DNA of 51,599 bases from Bacillota bacterium (GCA_023411395.1 JAEYOV010000032.1:1-51599), one strand, 5' to 3'. Positions 7,392 to 15,905 are shown, numbered from the stretch's first letter. The notes: generated from the letters alone by a model not told the origin. A program made the numbers and translations.

Positions 7392-8294
7392 ATGAAACGT
7401 TCCGTCAACCGTCTTGCCCAGACGAGGGTAGACAAGGTGTTTGAGGCGGTCAACCTGATCGTTCTCACCCTGATCCTTGTCATCACCCTGGTGCCCTTTC
7501 TGATCGTCGTACAGCGCTCCCTTGTGCCCCCGGAGGAAGTGATGCGCTCCTCCGGCGGCCTGAGCAGCCTCATACCCCGCAACATCACGCTGGATTATTA
7601 CAAGTACGTAATCGCCAACCCCATCATCTGGCGGGCGTACGGCGTCACCGTCTGGCGCACGGTGCTGGGCACGTTCATCAACCTTGCGGTGACTGTCCTC
7701 ACGGCCTATCCCCTTTCCAAAAAGCATCTGCCCGGAAACCGGGGGCTGATGACCTTCTTCTTTATCACCATGATTTTCAGCGGCGGCATGATCCCCTCCT
7801 ACCTGCTGGTCACGTCCCTGGGCCTTCAGGATACCATCTGGGCGCTGGTGCTGCCCGGCGCCATGAGCGTGTACAACATGATCATCATGCGCACCTTCCT
7901 GCGCAGCCTGCCGGAGGAGCTGGAGGAGTCGGCGCGCATCGACGGCTGCCACGACATCATGATCCTTGTCCGAATCATCCTTCCCCTGTCCCTGCCGGCC
8001 ATCGCCTCCGTGGGCCTCTTCTATGCCGTGTGGCACTGGAACACGTTTATGGACGGCGTGCTCTACATCACCGACCGCAAGCTCTGGCCATTGCAGATTC
8101 TGCTTCGGGAAACGATGCTCACCTCCTCCATGAGCGAGCTGGAACTGAACAACGCCTTTGCCGAGATCATGCCCCCGGCCCAGGGGCTGATCGCCACGGA
8201 AATCATCGTCACCATGCTGCCCATCATCTGCCTGTACCCCGTGCTGCAAAAGCATTTTGTCAAGGGCATCCTCATCGGCTCCGTGAAGGGCTGA
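7392..8294 (+). CDS. ytcP: Carbohydrate ABC transporter permease, YtcP type
   Basis: About 300 residues with six membrane segments. The EAA motif is ELEESARIDGCHDIMILVRI followed by LPLSLPAIA. It is the second half of the channel with the LplB-like protein and matches the YtcP/CUT1 group. AAAGGA at 7375-7380 overlaps the first possible ATG (7380), so the ATG at 7392 (MKRSVNRL) is the better start. The gene is followed after 56 bases by the substrate-binding protein. Confidence 0.9.
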   Translation: MKRSVNRLAQTRVDKVFEAVNLIVLTLILVITLVPFLIVVQRSLVPPEEVMRSSGGLSSLIPRNITLDYYKYVIANPIIWRAYGVTVWRTVLGTFINLAVTVLTAYPLSKKHLPGNRGLMTFFFITMIFSGGMIPSYLLVTSLGLQDTIWALVLPGAMSVYNMIIMRTFLRSLPEELEESARIDGCHDIMILVRIILPLSLPAIASVGLFYAVWHWNTFMDGVLYITDRKLWPLQILLRETMLTSSMSELELNNAFAEIMPPAQGLIATEIIVTMLPIICLYPVLQKHFVKGILIGSVKG

Positions 8295-8350
8295 CGAATC
8301 TGAGAGGCCAAGGCCTCTTGAGATATAATTTATCAAGGAGGAAACCGAAC

Positions 8351-9781
8351 ATGAAAAAGGGACTGGCTTTGCTTTTGACCCTGGCGCTCCTTTTAACGGC
8401 CATTGGCGGCCTGGCGGAAGGCAAAATGGTCACATGGGTGTTCACCAAGGGCGGGTTTGAGCCGCTGAGCGAAGACAACTCCATCCACCAGGCCATTGAA
8501 GAAAAATCCGGCATCACCTTTGAGCACATCGCGCCCCCCGCCGCCAATTACGCGGAAAAGGTCAGCGTGATCCTCTCCGGCAGGGACCTGCCCGATGCCA
8601 TCCGCCTTTCCAGAACGTCGGAATTATATGATTATGCCGAGCAGGGCATGCTCCTGGCCCTGGACGATTACCTCAAGGATTGCCCGAACCTTTTAAGCGC
8701 CATCCCCGAAAAGGCATGGGATATCATGCGCGGCGCCGACGGCAAAATCTACGGCATTCCCGTGTGGACCAGCGAGCACCGGTACAACTTCATCATCCGC
8801 GGCGACTGGCTTACAAAGCTGGGCCTTGAAAACCCCACGACGCTTCAGGAGCTCCATGACGTGTATGTGGCCTTCGCCACGCAGGACCCTGACGGCAACG
8901 GCGCCGCCGACACCTACGGCCTGATGGGCACCGGCCTTGAGACGTTTGAACCCATCTTCGGCGCCTTTGGCGTCATGGGCGTGCACCGCGGCTATTTCTA
9001 CAAGGATGCGGACGGCACCTTAAAGCCCCAGGCGGTAAACCCCAAGGCCAAGGAAGCTTTAGCGCTATTGCGCGACTGGTACCAGGAAGGGCTCATCCAT
9101 CCCGAATGGATCACCATCAAGGCGGAATCGGAGCTTAATGAACGCGGCATGAAGAACCAGTTCGGCTCCACCCACCGCTGGTGGACCTGGGAACCCAAGA
9201 TCGAGGCGGAAATGCGCAAGATCGACCCCGAAGTGGAATGGCGCAGAATCGCTCCGCCTGTAGGCCCCGAGGGCCTCTCCGGCGTGCGCGGCGTAGGCAT
9301 TGTGAATTTCCCGGTGGCGGTATTGTCCACCACGAAAAACGCCAAGGAAATCATGCAGCTCTTTGACTGGTACCACACCGAGGAAGGCATGATGACGGCC
9401 TACTCCGGCGTGCAGGGCCTGCACTGGGAAAAGCGCGCCGACGGCACCTTCCACACCCTGCCCCAGTTTGATGTGGACGCCAAGTGGATTCAATGGTATT
9501 CCTGCTTCGAAAACGAACAGCCCCTGCTGATGATGGAAACCTACCTGGTGCAGTCCCGCCGGGATTCCCTCAAATGGAACATCGTCACCAACGCCGCTGA
9601 CGGCATCGTCACCGAAGCGGAAAAGCAGTACAGCGCCGATCTGAACCTTTTGGTGGAAGAAGCCTACGGCAAGATCATCACTGGCAAGGCCGACCTTGAT
9701 TACTTCGACCAGTTCGTTGAGGAATACAACCGCCTGGGCGGCGAGGAATGGGCCCGCCAGGTAAACGAAAAAGCCAAATAA
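8351..9781 (+). CDS. Extracellular carbohydrate-binding protein of the ABC importer
   Basis: 476 residues, typical for family-1 solute-binding proteins of the LplA/YtcQ kind. Residues 1-22 form a signal peptide (MKKGLALLLTLALLLTAIGG, then LAEG). There is no lipobox cysteine, so cleavage by signal peptidase I is predicted rather than lipid anchoring, unusual for a Bacillota ABC binding protein. Family features include aromatic-rich segments and YHTEEGMMTAYSGVQGLHW in the C-terminal lobe. AAGGAGG lies at 8335-8341. It delivers an unknown oligosaccharide to the two permeases. A strong hairpin after the gene could let it be made in excess over the downstream enzyme. Confidence 0.9.
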   Translation: MKKGLALLLTLALLLTAIGGLAEGKMVTWVFTKGGFEPLSEDNSIHQAIEEKSGITFEHIAPPAANYAEKVSVILSGRDLPDAIRLSRTSELYDYAEQGMLLALDDYLKDCPNLLSAIPEKAWDIMRGADGKIYGIPVWTSEHRYNFIIRGDWLTKLGLENPTTLQELHDVYVAFATQDPDGNGAADTYGLMGTGLETFEPIFGAFGVMGVHRGYFYKDADGTLKPQAVNPKAKEALALLRDWYQEGLIHPEWITIKAESELNERGMKNQFGSTHRWWTWEPKIEAEMRKIDPEVEWRRIAPPVGPEGLSGVRGVGIVNFPVAVLSTTKNAKEIMQLFDWYHTEEGMMTAYSGVQGLHWEKRADGTFHTLPQFDVDAKWIQWYSCFENEQPLLMMETYLVQSRRDSLKWNIVTNAADGIVTEAEKQYSADLNLLVEEAYGKIITGKADLDYFDQFVEEYNRLGGEEWARQVNEKAK

Positions 9782-9794
9782 GCAAGGAAGAACG

Positions 9795-9828
9795 CCGGAA
9801 GGATGAGGGGCATCCCCCATCCTTCCGG
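9795..9828 (+). terminator. Hairpin between binding protein and ADP-ribosylglycohydrolase gene
   Basis: CCGGAAGGATG pairs perfectly with CATCCTTCCGG around a short G/C-rich loop. The following sequence is AAAAACAAGGAG rather than a U-tract, so it may act as a 3' stabiliser or partial attenuator between the two genes instead of a full terminator. Confidence 0.55.
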
Positions 9829-9848
9829 AAAAACAAGGAGTGTAACAT

Positions 9849-10913
9849 ATGGGCACGGTATCTTTACGGGAAAAGTTTTTCGGCTGCATCGCCGGCTGCC
9901 ACATCGGCTCCGCCATGGGCGCGCCGGAGGAAGGCTCCCTCTGGCCGGTTATTGAGAAAAAGCACGGCCTGATTGAGGATTTTCTGCCGTACATGCATTA
10001 TAAGAACGGCTGGATGCGTGAACCCGGCACAACGGAGGATGGCGTGGAGCGGCAAAAGCTGATGATCACCGCCATCATGGAAAAAAAGGGCCGCGTCAAC
10101 GCCGAGGATGTGCGCAAGGCCTGGCTCGACCATATGAACCCCAACGCCGCGGGCCTTGTCTCCGAACCCTTTGAAGGCGTGCTCCTGGCCATGGCCAAAA
10201 CGGGCATCCCCGCCAGGGACCTGGGCAAGTACTGCGACTACGCGGGGCTGAACAGCTTTTCCCGTTCCTGCCATGCCATCGCGCTCATCAATGCCGGCCA
10301 TATCAAGCACGCCATCGAGGATGTCCTGGAGGTGGGCCAGCTTTATCAAACCTCCAACAGCCGGGGCCTGAAGTGGGCCTGCGTCACCGGCATTGCCATC
10401 GCCTCGGCCACCAGGCCCGGCGCCACGGTGGAAAGCGTGATCCAGGACGTGCTTGACAACTGCGACCAGACGGTGGTGCGCCCCGAGCTGGAACGGGAGC
10501 TTATAAAGACCGCGGGCATGAAGGACATCCGGGAGCTGCGCAGCTATTTTGACGGCGTGTACAGCGGCATGGGCATCCCCTACTCCTTCAGCTTTGCCAA
10601 TGAAGTGGTCACCAAGGGCATGTGCATTTTTAAGATGGTGAAGGGTGACACAAGGGAGGCCGTCGTCGCCGGCGTCAACATGGGCCGGGATACGGACTGC
10701 GTGGCCGCGGTGGCCGGCGGCATTTCCGGCGCGCTGACCGGGGGCGCTTCCATCCCCGAAAAATGGGTCAGGCAACTGGATTATGCCACCACCCAGAACA
10801 AGTATACCAATTCCCAGCGCACCTTGCGCGAGCATGCCGACGGGCTGTATAATGCCTTTATGGCATCCTTAACTGAGGCGAAAGAATATATCGAAGTCAT
10901 GGAAAAGGCGTAG
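9849..10913 (+). CDS. ADP-ribosylglycohydrolase-family protein
   Basis: 354 residues with the family hallmarks. CIAGCHIGSAMGAPEEG at the start corresponds to the GxxxGDxxGxPxE motif, GTTEDG near residue 60 to the metal-binding T-x-D/E-D site, and MGRDTDCVAAVAGGISGA near residue 280 to the G-x-D-T-D-x-x-A-A motif that binds the second Mg2+. The classical second Asp of the first site is TED rather than TDD. Family members remove ADP-ribose from Arg or Ser or hydrolyse other N-glycosidic bonds. Being inside a sugar-import operon, this one more likely cleaves an imported glycoside or nucleoside-like ligand than a modified protein; that is inference. AAGGAG lies 8 bases before the ATG. Confidence 0.85.
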   Translation: MGTVSLREKFFGCIAGCHIGSAMGAPEEGSLWPVIEKKHGLIEDFLPYMHYKNGWMREPGTTEDGVERQKLMITAIMEKKGRVNAEDVRKAWLDHMNPNAAGLVSEPFEGVLLAMAKTGIPARDLGKYCDYAGLNSFSRSCHAIALINAGHIKHAIEDVLEVGQLYQTSNSRGLKWACVTGIAIASATRPGATVESVIQDVLDNCDQTVVRPELERELIKTAGMKDIRELRSYFDGVYSGMGIPYSFSFANEVVTKGMCIFKMVKGDTREAVVAGVNMGRDTDCVAAVAGGISGALTGGASIPEKWVRQLDYATTQNKYTNSQRTLREHADGLYNAFMASLTEAKEYIEVMEKA

Positions 10914-10952
10914 GCATTCTATTGCCGGGTTTCCCTGAAAATGGGCACCGTA

Positions 10953-10973
10953 GGGCGGGGGCTTGCCCCCGCC
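10953..10973 (+). terminator. GC-rich hairpin after the ADP-ribosylglycohydrolase gene
   Basis: GGGCGGGGGC and GCCCCCGCC pair around TT. A second small hairpin, GAGCGG-AAAAAC-CCGCTC, follows at 11046-11063 just before the regulator gene. Neither has a U-tract. Confidence 0.45.
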
Positions 10974-11095
10974 GCCGTTCCCGGGGGTTCATACCATGAC
11001 ACCGCCCCATCTTTTAGACCAATATCCATATTCATCCAGGCGCGAGAGCGGAAAAACCCGCTCCCGCGTTTGTGTTCACCAAGGAGGTACCGCCA

Positions 11096-13417
11096 TTGAA
11101 GCAAATCGCGTCATGGATCAGGGGTATCCTGGACCGCTACAAGGCCGCGGCCTTCGTGTTCATATACATGGCCATCGCCGTGTGCGCCCTGGCGGGCATG
11201 GCATTGGTGTATCTGCCTTCCCGGCACATGATGGAGCAGGAGATCAGAAAATCCAACACCGCTTTGCTTTCCATGGTGAAAACCCGCGTGGACGACGCGC
11301 TGGAAAAGGTGGCTGTATCCTCCCTGCAGCTTGCCCTGGACCCGCTGGTATCCAAATATCTCACCGCCGACCCCGCTTTGGACCTGTGGGACCTGAACCG
11401 GATTCAGACAAAGCTCTCGGTGATGCAGGCGGCGGACGAAAACATGCACTCAGTATACCTGTATTACCTGAACACCCCCTACATGATCACCAGCTACGGC
11501 GTGTATGCCGCCGACACCTTTCACGACAAGGAATGGATGTCCAGCTACGCCCTGGCGGAACAGGGGCCGCTGATGCTGCCCAACCGGAAGCTTCGGTTTA
11601 TCGACCGCACCCAGGAAACGGAAGGGCTCACCATTTTGCGCAAGCTGCCCCTGGGCAGGAAGCATTGCACCGCGCTGCTGGCGGTGAACCTGGACAGGAG
11701 CGGGTTCCTCGCCCAGATCCAAAGCATTGCCGAAGGCACCAACACCTTCCTGCTCATTCTGGACGAAAACGGCAACGCCGTCAGCTACAACGACTGCGAG
11801 TATACCAAACGCTATGTGGCGCAGATGGAGGCCATCAAGCTGGCCGCCACCCAGCAGCGAACGGGCGAATTCATATCCATCGGCGGGATGGATTCGGTGC
11901 TTACGGTGGATGCCTCCGCCGTCAGCGGCTGCACCTACATCATGGTGCAGCCCATAACCGAATATTTCGCCAGGGCCCAAAGCGTTACCAACACCAGCCT
12001 GTGGCTGACGCTGCTGATGCTTGTGCTGGGTGTTTTCATGACGGTGTTCACGGCCAGGCAGCTATACCAGCCGGTGGAGCGGCTTTTATCCTCCACGCAA
12101 ACGCCCCGCCATCCCGAAAACGGCGCGCGGTACCAGGAATTCCGCATGATTTGCGACCGCTTTGCAAAAATTGCCCAGACCAACGCCGACCTAAACGCCA
12201 AAACGCAAAAATACCGGCCCCTGGTATGCGAGAAGATCACCCGCGACCTTCTGTTCGGCAGCGTCAAAAGCGAAACGGTGATCATGGAGCGCGCGGCGCT
12301 GGCGGGCCTTGCGTATCCCAAGGCTTCGGTCCACTGCGTGGTGGGGTGCCACATCGACCATTACCGGGACTTTTTGAACCGCTTTTCCGCCGAAGACCAG
12401 GTGCTTTACGAGTTTGTGATCAAGAATATACTGTCGGAGCTTTTGGGCGACTGGTGCTGGACGGGGGCGGGCATTCCCGGGCTTGACCCGGCGGAATCGT
12501 ATTACCTGGTGGCGCTGCCCGATCAAACGGAATCGGCCGAGCATCTTTTCCACAAGTGCAGCGAAGCCTGCGAAAGCATCGAGCAGTACTTTCCCTTCAG
12601 CATCACCATCGGGATCGGCTCCTTCAAGCAGACCATTCAGGAGATTCCCACCTCCATGCGGGAGGCCGGCATCGCCATGGCCTACCGCTTTGCCATGGGC
12701 CACGGGCAGGCCATATACTATCCCCAGGCTGTGATGCAGACAAAGATGCAGGCCCACTTCCCCGTGGATATCGAAAAGCGGCTGTGCGACCATATCCGTG
12801 CCGCGGATTTAACAAGGGTGCACGAAAGCCTGAAGGAATTGTTTGCCGCCCGCGAAACGGGAATAATGCTGCAAATGCTGGGGCCGCAAAGCGTGTTTTC
12901 CCATTATGTCAACTGCGTGATGAGCGTATTGCACGAGCTGGGGTATCACCTGGAGGAGATTTCCCTGAGCGTGGGGGATATGGCGGCCAAGCTTTCGGGC
13001 ATCACCGAGATCTCCGATTTCGAAGCATGCTTTACGGATTTTTGCGATGCTGCCACCACCTTTATCGCCCAGCGGCACACAAAGACATCCGGCTATATTT
13101 ATGAAGTGACCCTTGCGTTTATTGAACAGCATTACATAAGGGATGTGACCATCGCCGACCTTTCCGACAAGCTCATGTATTCCCCCACCTACATCAACCG
13201 CATGCTCAAGCAGCAATGCGGCAATACGTTCAACGACCTGCTTTGCGAAAAACGGATGCGCGTCGCCAAGGAGCTGCTCAAAAGCAGCAGGATGCCGGTG
13301 GGCGATGTGGCAAAGGCGACAGGCTTCAACAGCATCCAAAGCTTCAACCGGGTCTTTAAAACCATGGCGGGCGTCACGCCCACCGCCTACCGCAGCGGGC
13401 AGGGAACGCGCGGCTGA
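11096..13417 (+). CDS. Membrane-anchored AraC-family sensor-regulator (YesN-like)
   Basis: About 773 residues. A first membrane helix (about residues 15-40, FVFIYMAIAVCALAGMALVY) is followed by an extracytoplasmic Cache-like sensor of about 260 residues and a second helix (LWLTLLMLVLGVFMTVFTA, near 305). A cytoplasmic linker leads to a C-terminal double helix-turn-helix of AraC type: HYIRDVTIADLSDKLMYSPT, then TGFNSIQSFNRVFKTMAGVT. There is no receiver or kinase domain, so it is a one-component transmembrane regulator. This architecture is standard next to LplB/YtcP importers and it probably controls that operon on sensing the sugar outside. I chose the TTG at 11096 because AAGGAGG sits 8 bases upstream; the in-frame GTG at 11072 overlaps that site. 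Confidence 0.85.
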   Translation: MKQIASWIRGILDRYKAAAFVFIYMAIAVCALAGMALVYLPSRHMMEQEIRKSNTALLSMVKTRVDDALEKVAVSSLQLALDPLVSKYLTADPALDLWDLNRIQTKLSVMQAADENMHSVYLYYLNTPYMITSYGVYAADTFHDKEWMSSYALAEQGPLMLPNRKLRFIDRTQETEGLTILRKLPLGRKHCTALLAVNLDRSGFLAQIQSIAEGTNTFLLILDENGNAVSYNDCEYTKRYVAQMEAIKLAATQQRTGEFISIGGMDSVLTVDASAVSGCTYIMVQPITEYFARAQSVTNTSLWLTLLMLVLGVFMTVFTARQLYQPVERLLSSTQTPRHPENGARYQEFRMICDRFAKIAQTNADLNAKTQKYRPLVCEKITRDLLFGSVKSETVIMERAALAGLAYPKASVHCVVGCHIDHYRDFLNRFSAEDQVLYEFVIKNILSELLGDWCWTGAGIPGLDPAESYYLVALPDQTESAEHLFHKCSEACESIEQYFPFSITIGIGSFKQTIQEIPTSMREAGIAMAYRFAMGHGQAIYYPQAVMQTKMQAHFPVDIEKRLCDHIRAADLTRVHESLKELFAARETGIMLQMLGPQSVFSHYVNCVMSVLHELGYHLEEISLSVGDMAAKLSGITEISDFEACFTDFCDAATTFIAQRHTKTSGYIYEVTLAFIEQHYIRDVTIADLSDKLMYSPTYINRMLKQQCGNTFNDLLCEKRMRVAKELLKSSRMPVGDVAKATGFNSIQSFNRVFKTMAGVTPTAYRSGQGTRG

Positions 13418-13456
13418 AAAGCGAATACCGTATCCGGCCTATGAAGGAGGAGTTTT

Positions 13457-13906
13457 ATGAAAATCGCCGTCGGTTCCGATCACGCGGGTTTTGCCCTGAA
13501 AGGGAAGGTGCTTCCCGTCCTTCGGGAAAAGGGGCATGAAATCACCGATTTTGGAAGCTTTGACCCGGACCCTGTGGATTTTCCCGACATCGCCAAAAAG
13601 GTTTGCGGCGCCATCCTGAACGGACAATGCGAGCGGGGCATCATGTTTTGCGGCACGGGCGTGGGCGCCAGCATCGCCTGCAACAAAATTCCGGGCATCC
13701 GGGCGTCCGTATGCCATGACATCCATACCGCCCATCAGTGCGTGGAGCATGACGATGTGCAGGTAATTGCCATGGGCGGCCAGATCATTGGCCACACGGT
13801 GGCGCTGGAGCTGATCGACCTGTTCCTGGCGGCGGAGTTTTCCACCGGCGAGGAATTCCGCCGGCGCGTTGAAAAACTCAAAAGGATGGATCAAGGCTCG
13901 CTGTGA
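13457..13906 (+). CDS. rpiB: Ribose-5-phosphate isomerase B family (RpiB/LacAB)
   Basis: 149 residues, the standard RpiB length. The N-terminus MKIAVGSDHAGFALK, the catalytic-Cys loop GIMFCGTGVGASIACNK with the phosphate-binding glycines, and ASVCHDIHTAHQCVEHDD are diagnostic. The enzyme interconverts aldose and ketose phosphates, ribose-5-P/ribulose-5-P in the type enzyme and allose, galactose or other hexose phosphates in relatives. AAGGAGGAG precedes the ATG. As last gene of the ABC/regulator cluster it probably acts on the phosphorylated sugar released from the imported substrate. Confidence 0.92.
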   Translation: MKIAVGSDHAGFALKGKVLPVLREKGHEITDFGSFDPDPVDFPDIAKKVCGAILNGQCERGIMFCGTGVGASIACNKIPGIRASVCHDIHTAHQCVEHDDVQVIAMGGQIIGHTVALELIDLFLAAEFSTGEEFRRRVEKLKRMDQGSL

Positions 13907-13952
13907 AGGCAAGCAGCACTACCGCATAAAACTTGCCTCCTTCTCATACAAT

Positions 13953-13993
13953 AAAGCGTACACTATTGACATTCTGTACGCTTTTGCTATAAT
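13953..13993 (+). promoter_or_regulatory. Toxin-antitoxin promoter with perfect inverted-repeat operator
   Basis: TTGACA (13966-13971) and TATAAT (13988-13993) are both consensus, 16 bases apart. The -35 box lies between two exactly complementary 10-base arms, AAAGCGTACA (13953-13962) and TGTACGCTTT (13975-13984). A protein bound here would block RNA polymerase, as expected for autoregulation by the antitoxin. Confidence 0.8.
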
Positions 13994-14016
13994 GAGGAGG
14001 CAAGGAAGTGATTGAT

Positions 14017-14442
14017 ATGTACGCGCTCAACGCAACGGATGTCCGCAAGGACTTCAGCACTATTATCGACAAAGCTGTGCGGGAGAAGCCCCAGTTCATC
14101 AAGCGTACCCGGGACCGTATGCTGCTTTCCGATATAAGTTTTCTGGAAACGCTCCTCAGCGGCTATACCTTTTCGGCAAACCGTTTTGTGGAAGAAGACG
14201 GCAGCATCACCCTGTCGCTCAATGAGCTGGACCTCATGGAAAACGCGCCCACAGAAGCCGAATGCGTAAAAATACTGGCTCAATCCATCCTGGATTATGC
14301 GGATGATTTTTACCGTGAATATGCTTACTGGTCTTCGGCCCCCAACCGCAAAGCCCATATCCCTTATGTTTTCAAAGCGCTGATCCTTGGCGATACCGGG
14401 AAAGTGGGGGCGTTGATCCAGTGCCGCGATGGAGTGAGCTAA
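14017..14442 (+). CDS. Phd/YefM-like antitoxin
   Basis: 141 residues. The N-terminus (LNATDVRKDFSTIIDKAV then REKPQFIKRTRDRMLLSD) has the character of Phd/YefM antitoxins, whose first 50 residues bind DNA as a dimer. The rest is longer than in typical Phd proteins and mostly helical (about residues 60-140); it would neutralise the toxin. The ATG at 14017 has AAGGAAG 8 bases upstream; the in-frame GTG at 14008 has GGAGG and is possible. A consensus promoter with a perfect inverted repeat lies directly upstream. The last base of the stop codon is already the first base of a palindromic insertion that separates it from its presumed toxin partner. Confidence 0.65.
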   Translation: MYALNATDVRKDFSTIIDKAVREKPQFIKRTRDRMLLSDISFLETLLSGYTFSANRFVEEDGSITLSLNELDLMENAPTEAECVKILAQSILDYADDFYREYAYWSSAPNRKAHIPYVFKALILGDTGKVGALIQCRDGVS

Positions 14443-14600
14443 TACCAATTCAAAACCTGACCGCATCGTCGCTGCGGATCTTTTCGCGCATGACTTCGTC
14501 ATTCTCCGCTCCACGTAGCGCTGCTACGCGTCGCTCCGATTCCTTGTCATACGCAAAAATCTCTCGCGGCTTTGGATGCATTCAGGTTTCTCATTGGTAT
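14442..14600. mobile_element. Palindromic MITE-like element, copy A, inside the toxin-antitoxin operon
   Basis: The ends are imperfect inverted repeats, ATACCAATTCAAAACCTGA on the left and TCAGGTTTCTCATTGGTAT on the right. The interior is itself a long imperfect palindrome (GATCTTTTCGCGCATGAC against GTCATACGCAAAAATCTC) around a central ACGTAGCGCTGCTACG. No coding capacity. It fills exactly the space between the antitoxin stop and the toxin ATG, which overlaps the right end. A related element lies at 15930-16074, in the opposite orientation by its asymmetric parts. Confidence 0.65.
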
Positions 14601-14799
14601 GAAGCGTTTCTTTGAGCGTGACGGATGGGAACTGTATAAAGCCGCCGATCATTATTACTACCGAAAGCGGGATGACGGCGGTACGCTACGCCAAACCAAG
14701 GTTTCCATGGGCAGCGGCGAGATTCACGCTCACCTGTGGCAAGAAATTTTGAAAAAGCAACTGCACGTGACCCAGGAATATTTTAACCAAAAAATCTAA
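14599..14799 (+). CDS. HicA-like toxin
   Basis: 66 residues from the ATG at 14599: MKRFFERDGWELYKAADHYY then RKRDDGG, VSMGSGEIHAHLWQEILKK and a final QEYF. This follows the HicA plan of a small double-stranded-RNA-binding-fold RNase: an N-terminal helix ending in G-W, a strand with a conserved His, then basic strand, G-x-x-E-I and a last helix. The His in AADHYYYR would be the catalytic His. There is no ribosome binding site before the ATG, because the palindromic element supplies the upstream sequence, so expression may be reduced or depend on the inserted sequence. The assignment rests on pattern, not a database match. Confidence 0.6.
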   Translation: MKRFFERDGWELYKAADHYYYRKRDDGGTLRQTKVSMGSGEIHAHLWQEILKKQLHVTQEYFNQKI

Positions 14800-14849
14800 A
14801 GCACAAGGACAGGGCGCATAGCCCTGCCCTTATTTTGAAACAAACTTCC

Positions 14850-15022
14850 GGGGGAGCAACGAGGGGGCTTCGGCCCCCTCGTTTGAAATCGTCTCCTCCG
14901 GCTTTGCCGGAGGGGCGGGGGTTTGCGAAGCAAACATACCTTACACGGTTTCCTGTCCGCAAAATCGCAGATTTTGCAAGGAAACCGTGCAAAATCCTAA
15001 AAATGACGAAGTCATTTTTAGG
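14850..15022 (+). repeat. Multi-hairpin dispersed repeat, copy 1
   Basis: Five hairpins in order: A 14860-14881 (CGAGGGGG/CCCCCTCG), B 14895-14913 (CCTCCGGC-TTT-GCCGGAGG), C 14921-14935 (GTTTGCGAAGCAAAC), D 14944-14989 (CACGGTTTCCT...AGGAAACCGTG with an inner GCAAAATC stem) and E 14996-15022 (CCTAAAAATGAC...GTCATTTTTAGG). Conserved linkers include GGGGGAGCAAC, TTTGAAATCGTCT and GGCGGGGG. Hairpin E overlaps the stop codon of the SDR gene on the minus strand. Copies 2 and 3 lie at 21451-21651 and about 21700-21835. Confidence 0.75.
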
Positions 15023-15905
15023 AATATATTTTGCCTCCATTTACATGCAGCACCTGCCCGGTGACATAGGCGCTGTCGTCGCAGGCCAGGTACACATAGG
15101 TAGGCGCCAACTCAAAGGGCTGGGCGGCGCGGCCCAGGGGCGTGTCCTTGCCAAACTGCGCCACCTCCTCGGGCGAAAAGCTGGATGGGATCAGCGGTGT
15201 CCACACCGGGCCCGGGGCCACGGCGTTGACGCGGATGCCCCGCTGGGCCAGCGACAGGGACAGGGACTTGGTAAAGGAGGAGATGGCGCCCTTGGTGGCG
15301 GAATAATCGATGAGCGTCTTGTTCCCGGCATAGGCGGTGACCGACGTGGTGTTGATGATCTGGCTGCCAGGCTTCATGTGCTTCAAACACGCCTTGGCCA
15401 TGAAAAAGTAGCTCATGACGTTGGTGTTGAAGGTCACGCCCAACTGCTCGGTGGTAATATCCTCAATGCTGTTTTGGGGATACTGCACGGCGGCGTTGTT
15501 CACCAGCACATCCACGCGGCCAAAGGCGCGCATCACCTTGTCCACCGCGTCGAAGGCGGCCTGCTCGCTCTTTAGGTCGCAGGGCACCAGAAGGCAGTGG
15601 CGGCCAAGGCCCTCCACCATCTGCTGCGTTTCCTTGGCATCCTGCGTCTCGTTCAGGTACAGCACGGCCACGTCCGCGCCTTCCTTGGCGAAGGCCACGG
15701 CCACGGCCTGGCCGATGCCGCTGTCGCCGCCGGTGATGACCGCGGCCCGGCCGGCCATCTTGGCCGCGCCCTTGTATTGAGGGTTGTCCACAACGGGCCT
15801 GGGGTTCATGTTCGTTTGGCTGCCGGGCTGGGCGTTTTGGTGCTGGGGCGGAAAGGTTTGCGGCGCGCCGGGCGCCTGCTGGTTGTAGGTGTTGGAATTT
15901 GGCAT
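15018..15905 (-). CDS. Short-chain dehydrogenase/reductase with Gln/Asn/Pro-rich N-terminus
   Basis: 295 residues. Residues 1-45 are rich in Gln, Asn and Pro. The Rossmann fold follows with nucleotide-binding TGGDSGIG near residue 60, NNAAVQ near residue 135, and the catalytic Ser/Tyr/Lys set in NTTSVTAYAG and IDYSATKGA; the end is ADDSAYVTGQVLHVNGG-like (GQVLHVNGGKIYS). The length and extended N-terminus match the YhdF/GsiB-neighbour group of stress-associated SDRs (glucose/ribitol dehydrogenase-like). AGGAGGT lies just before the ATG at 15905; an upstream in-frame ATG at 15938 is less likely. The 3' end overlaps hairpin E of the structured repeat, which probably serves as its terminator. 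Confidence 0.88.
   Translation of the reverse strand: MPNSNTYNQQAPGAPQTFPPQHQNAQPGSQTNMNPRPVVDNPQYKGAAKMAGRAAVITGGDSGIGQAVAVAFAKEGADVAVLYLNETQDAKETQQMVEGLGRHCLLVPCDLKSEQAAFDAVDKVMRAFGRVDVLVNNAAVQYPQNSIEDITTEQLGVTFNTNVMSYFFMAKACLKHMKPGSQIINTTSVTAYAGNKTLIDYSATKGAISSFTKSLSLSLAQRGIRVNAVAPGPVWTPLIPSSFSPEEVAQFGKDTPLGRAAQPFELAPTYVYLACDDSAYVTGQVLHVNGGKIYS

Noticed and set aside
7368..8336. 322-codon minus-strand open frame over the ytcP gene
   Set aside because: His/Asp/Gly-rich antisense reading of a conserved permease; similar shadows cover 9864-10835, 24256-25500, 27688-28773, 32621-34024, 40598-41734 and 42158-43222.
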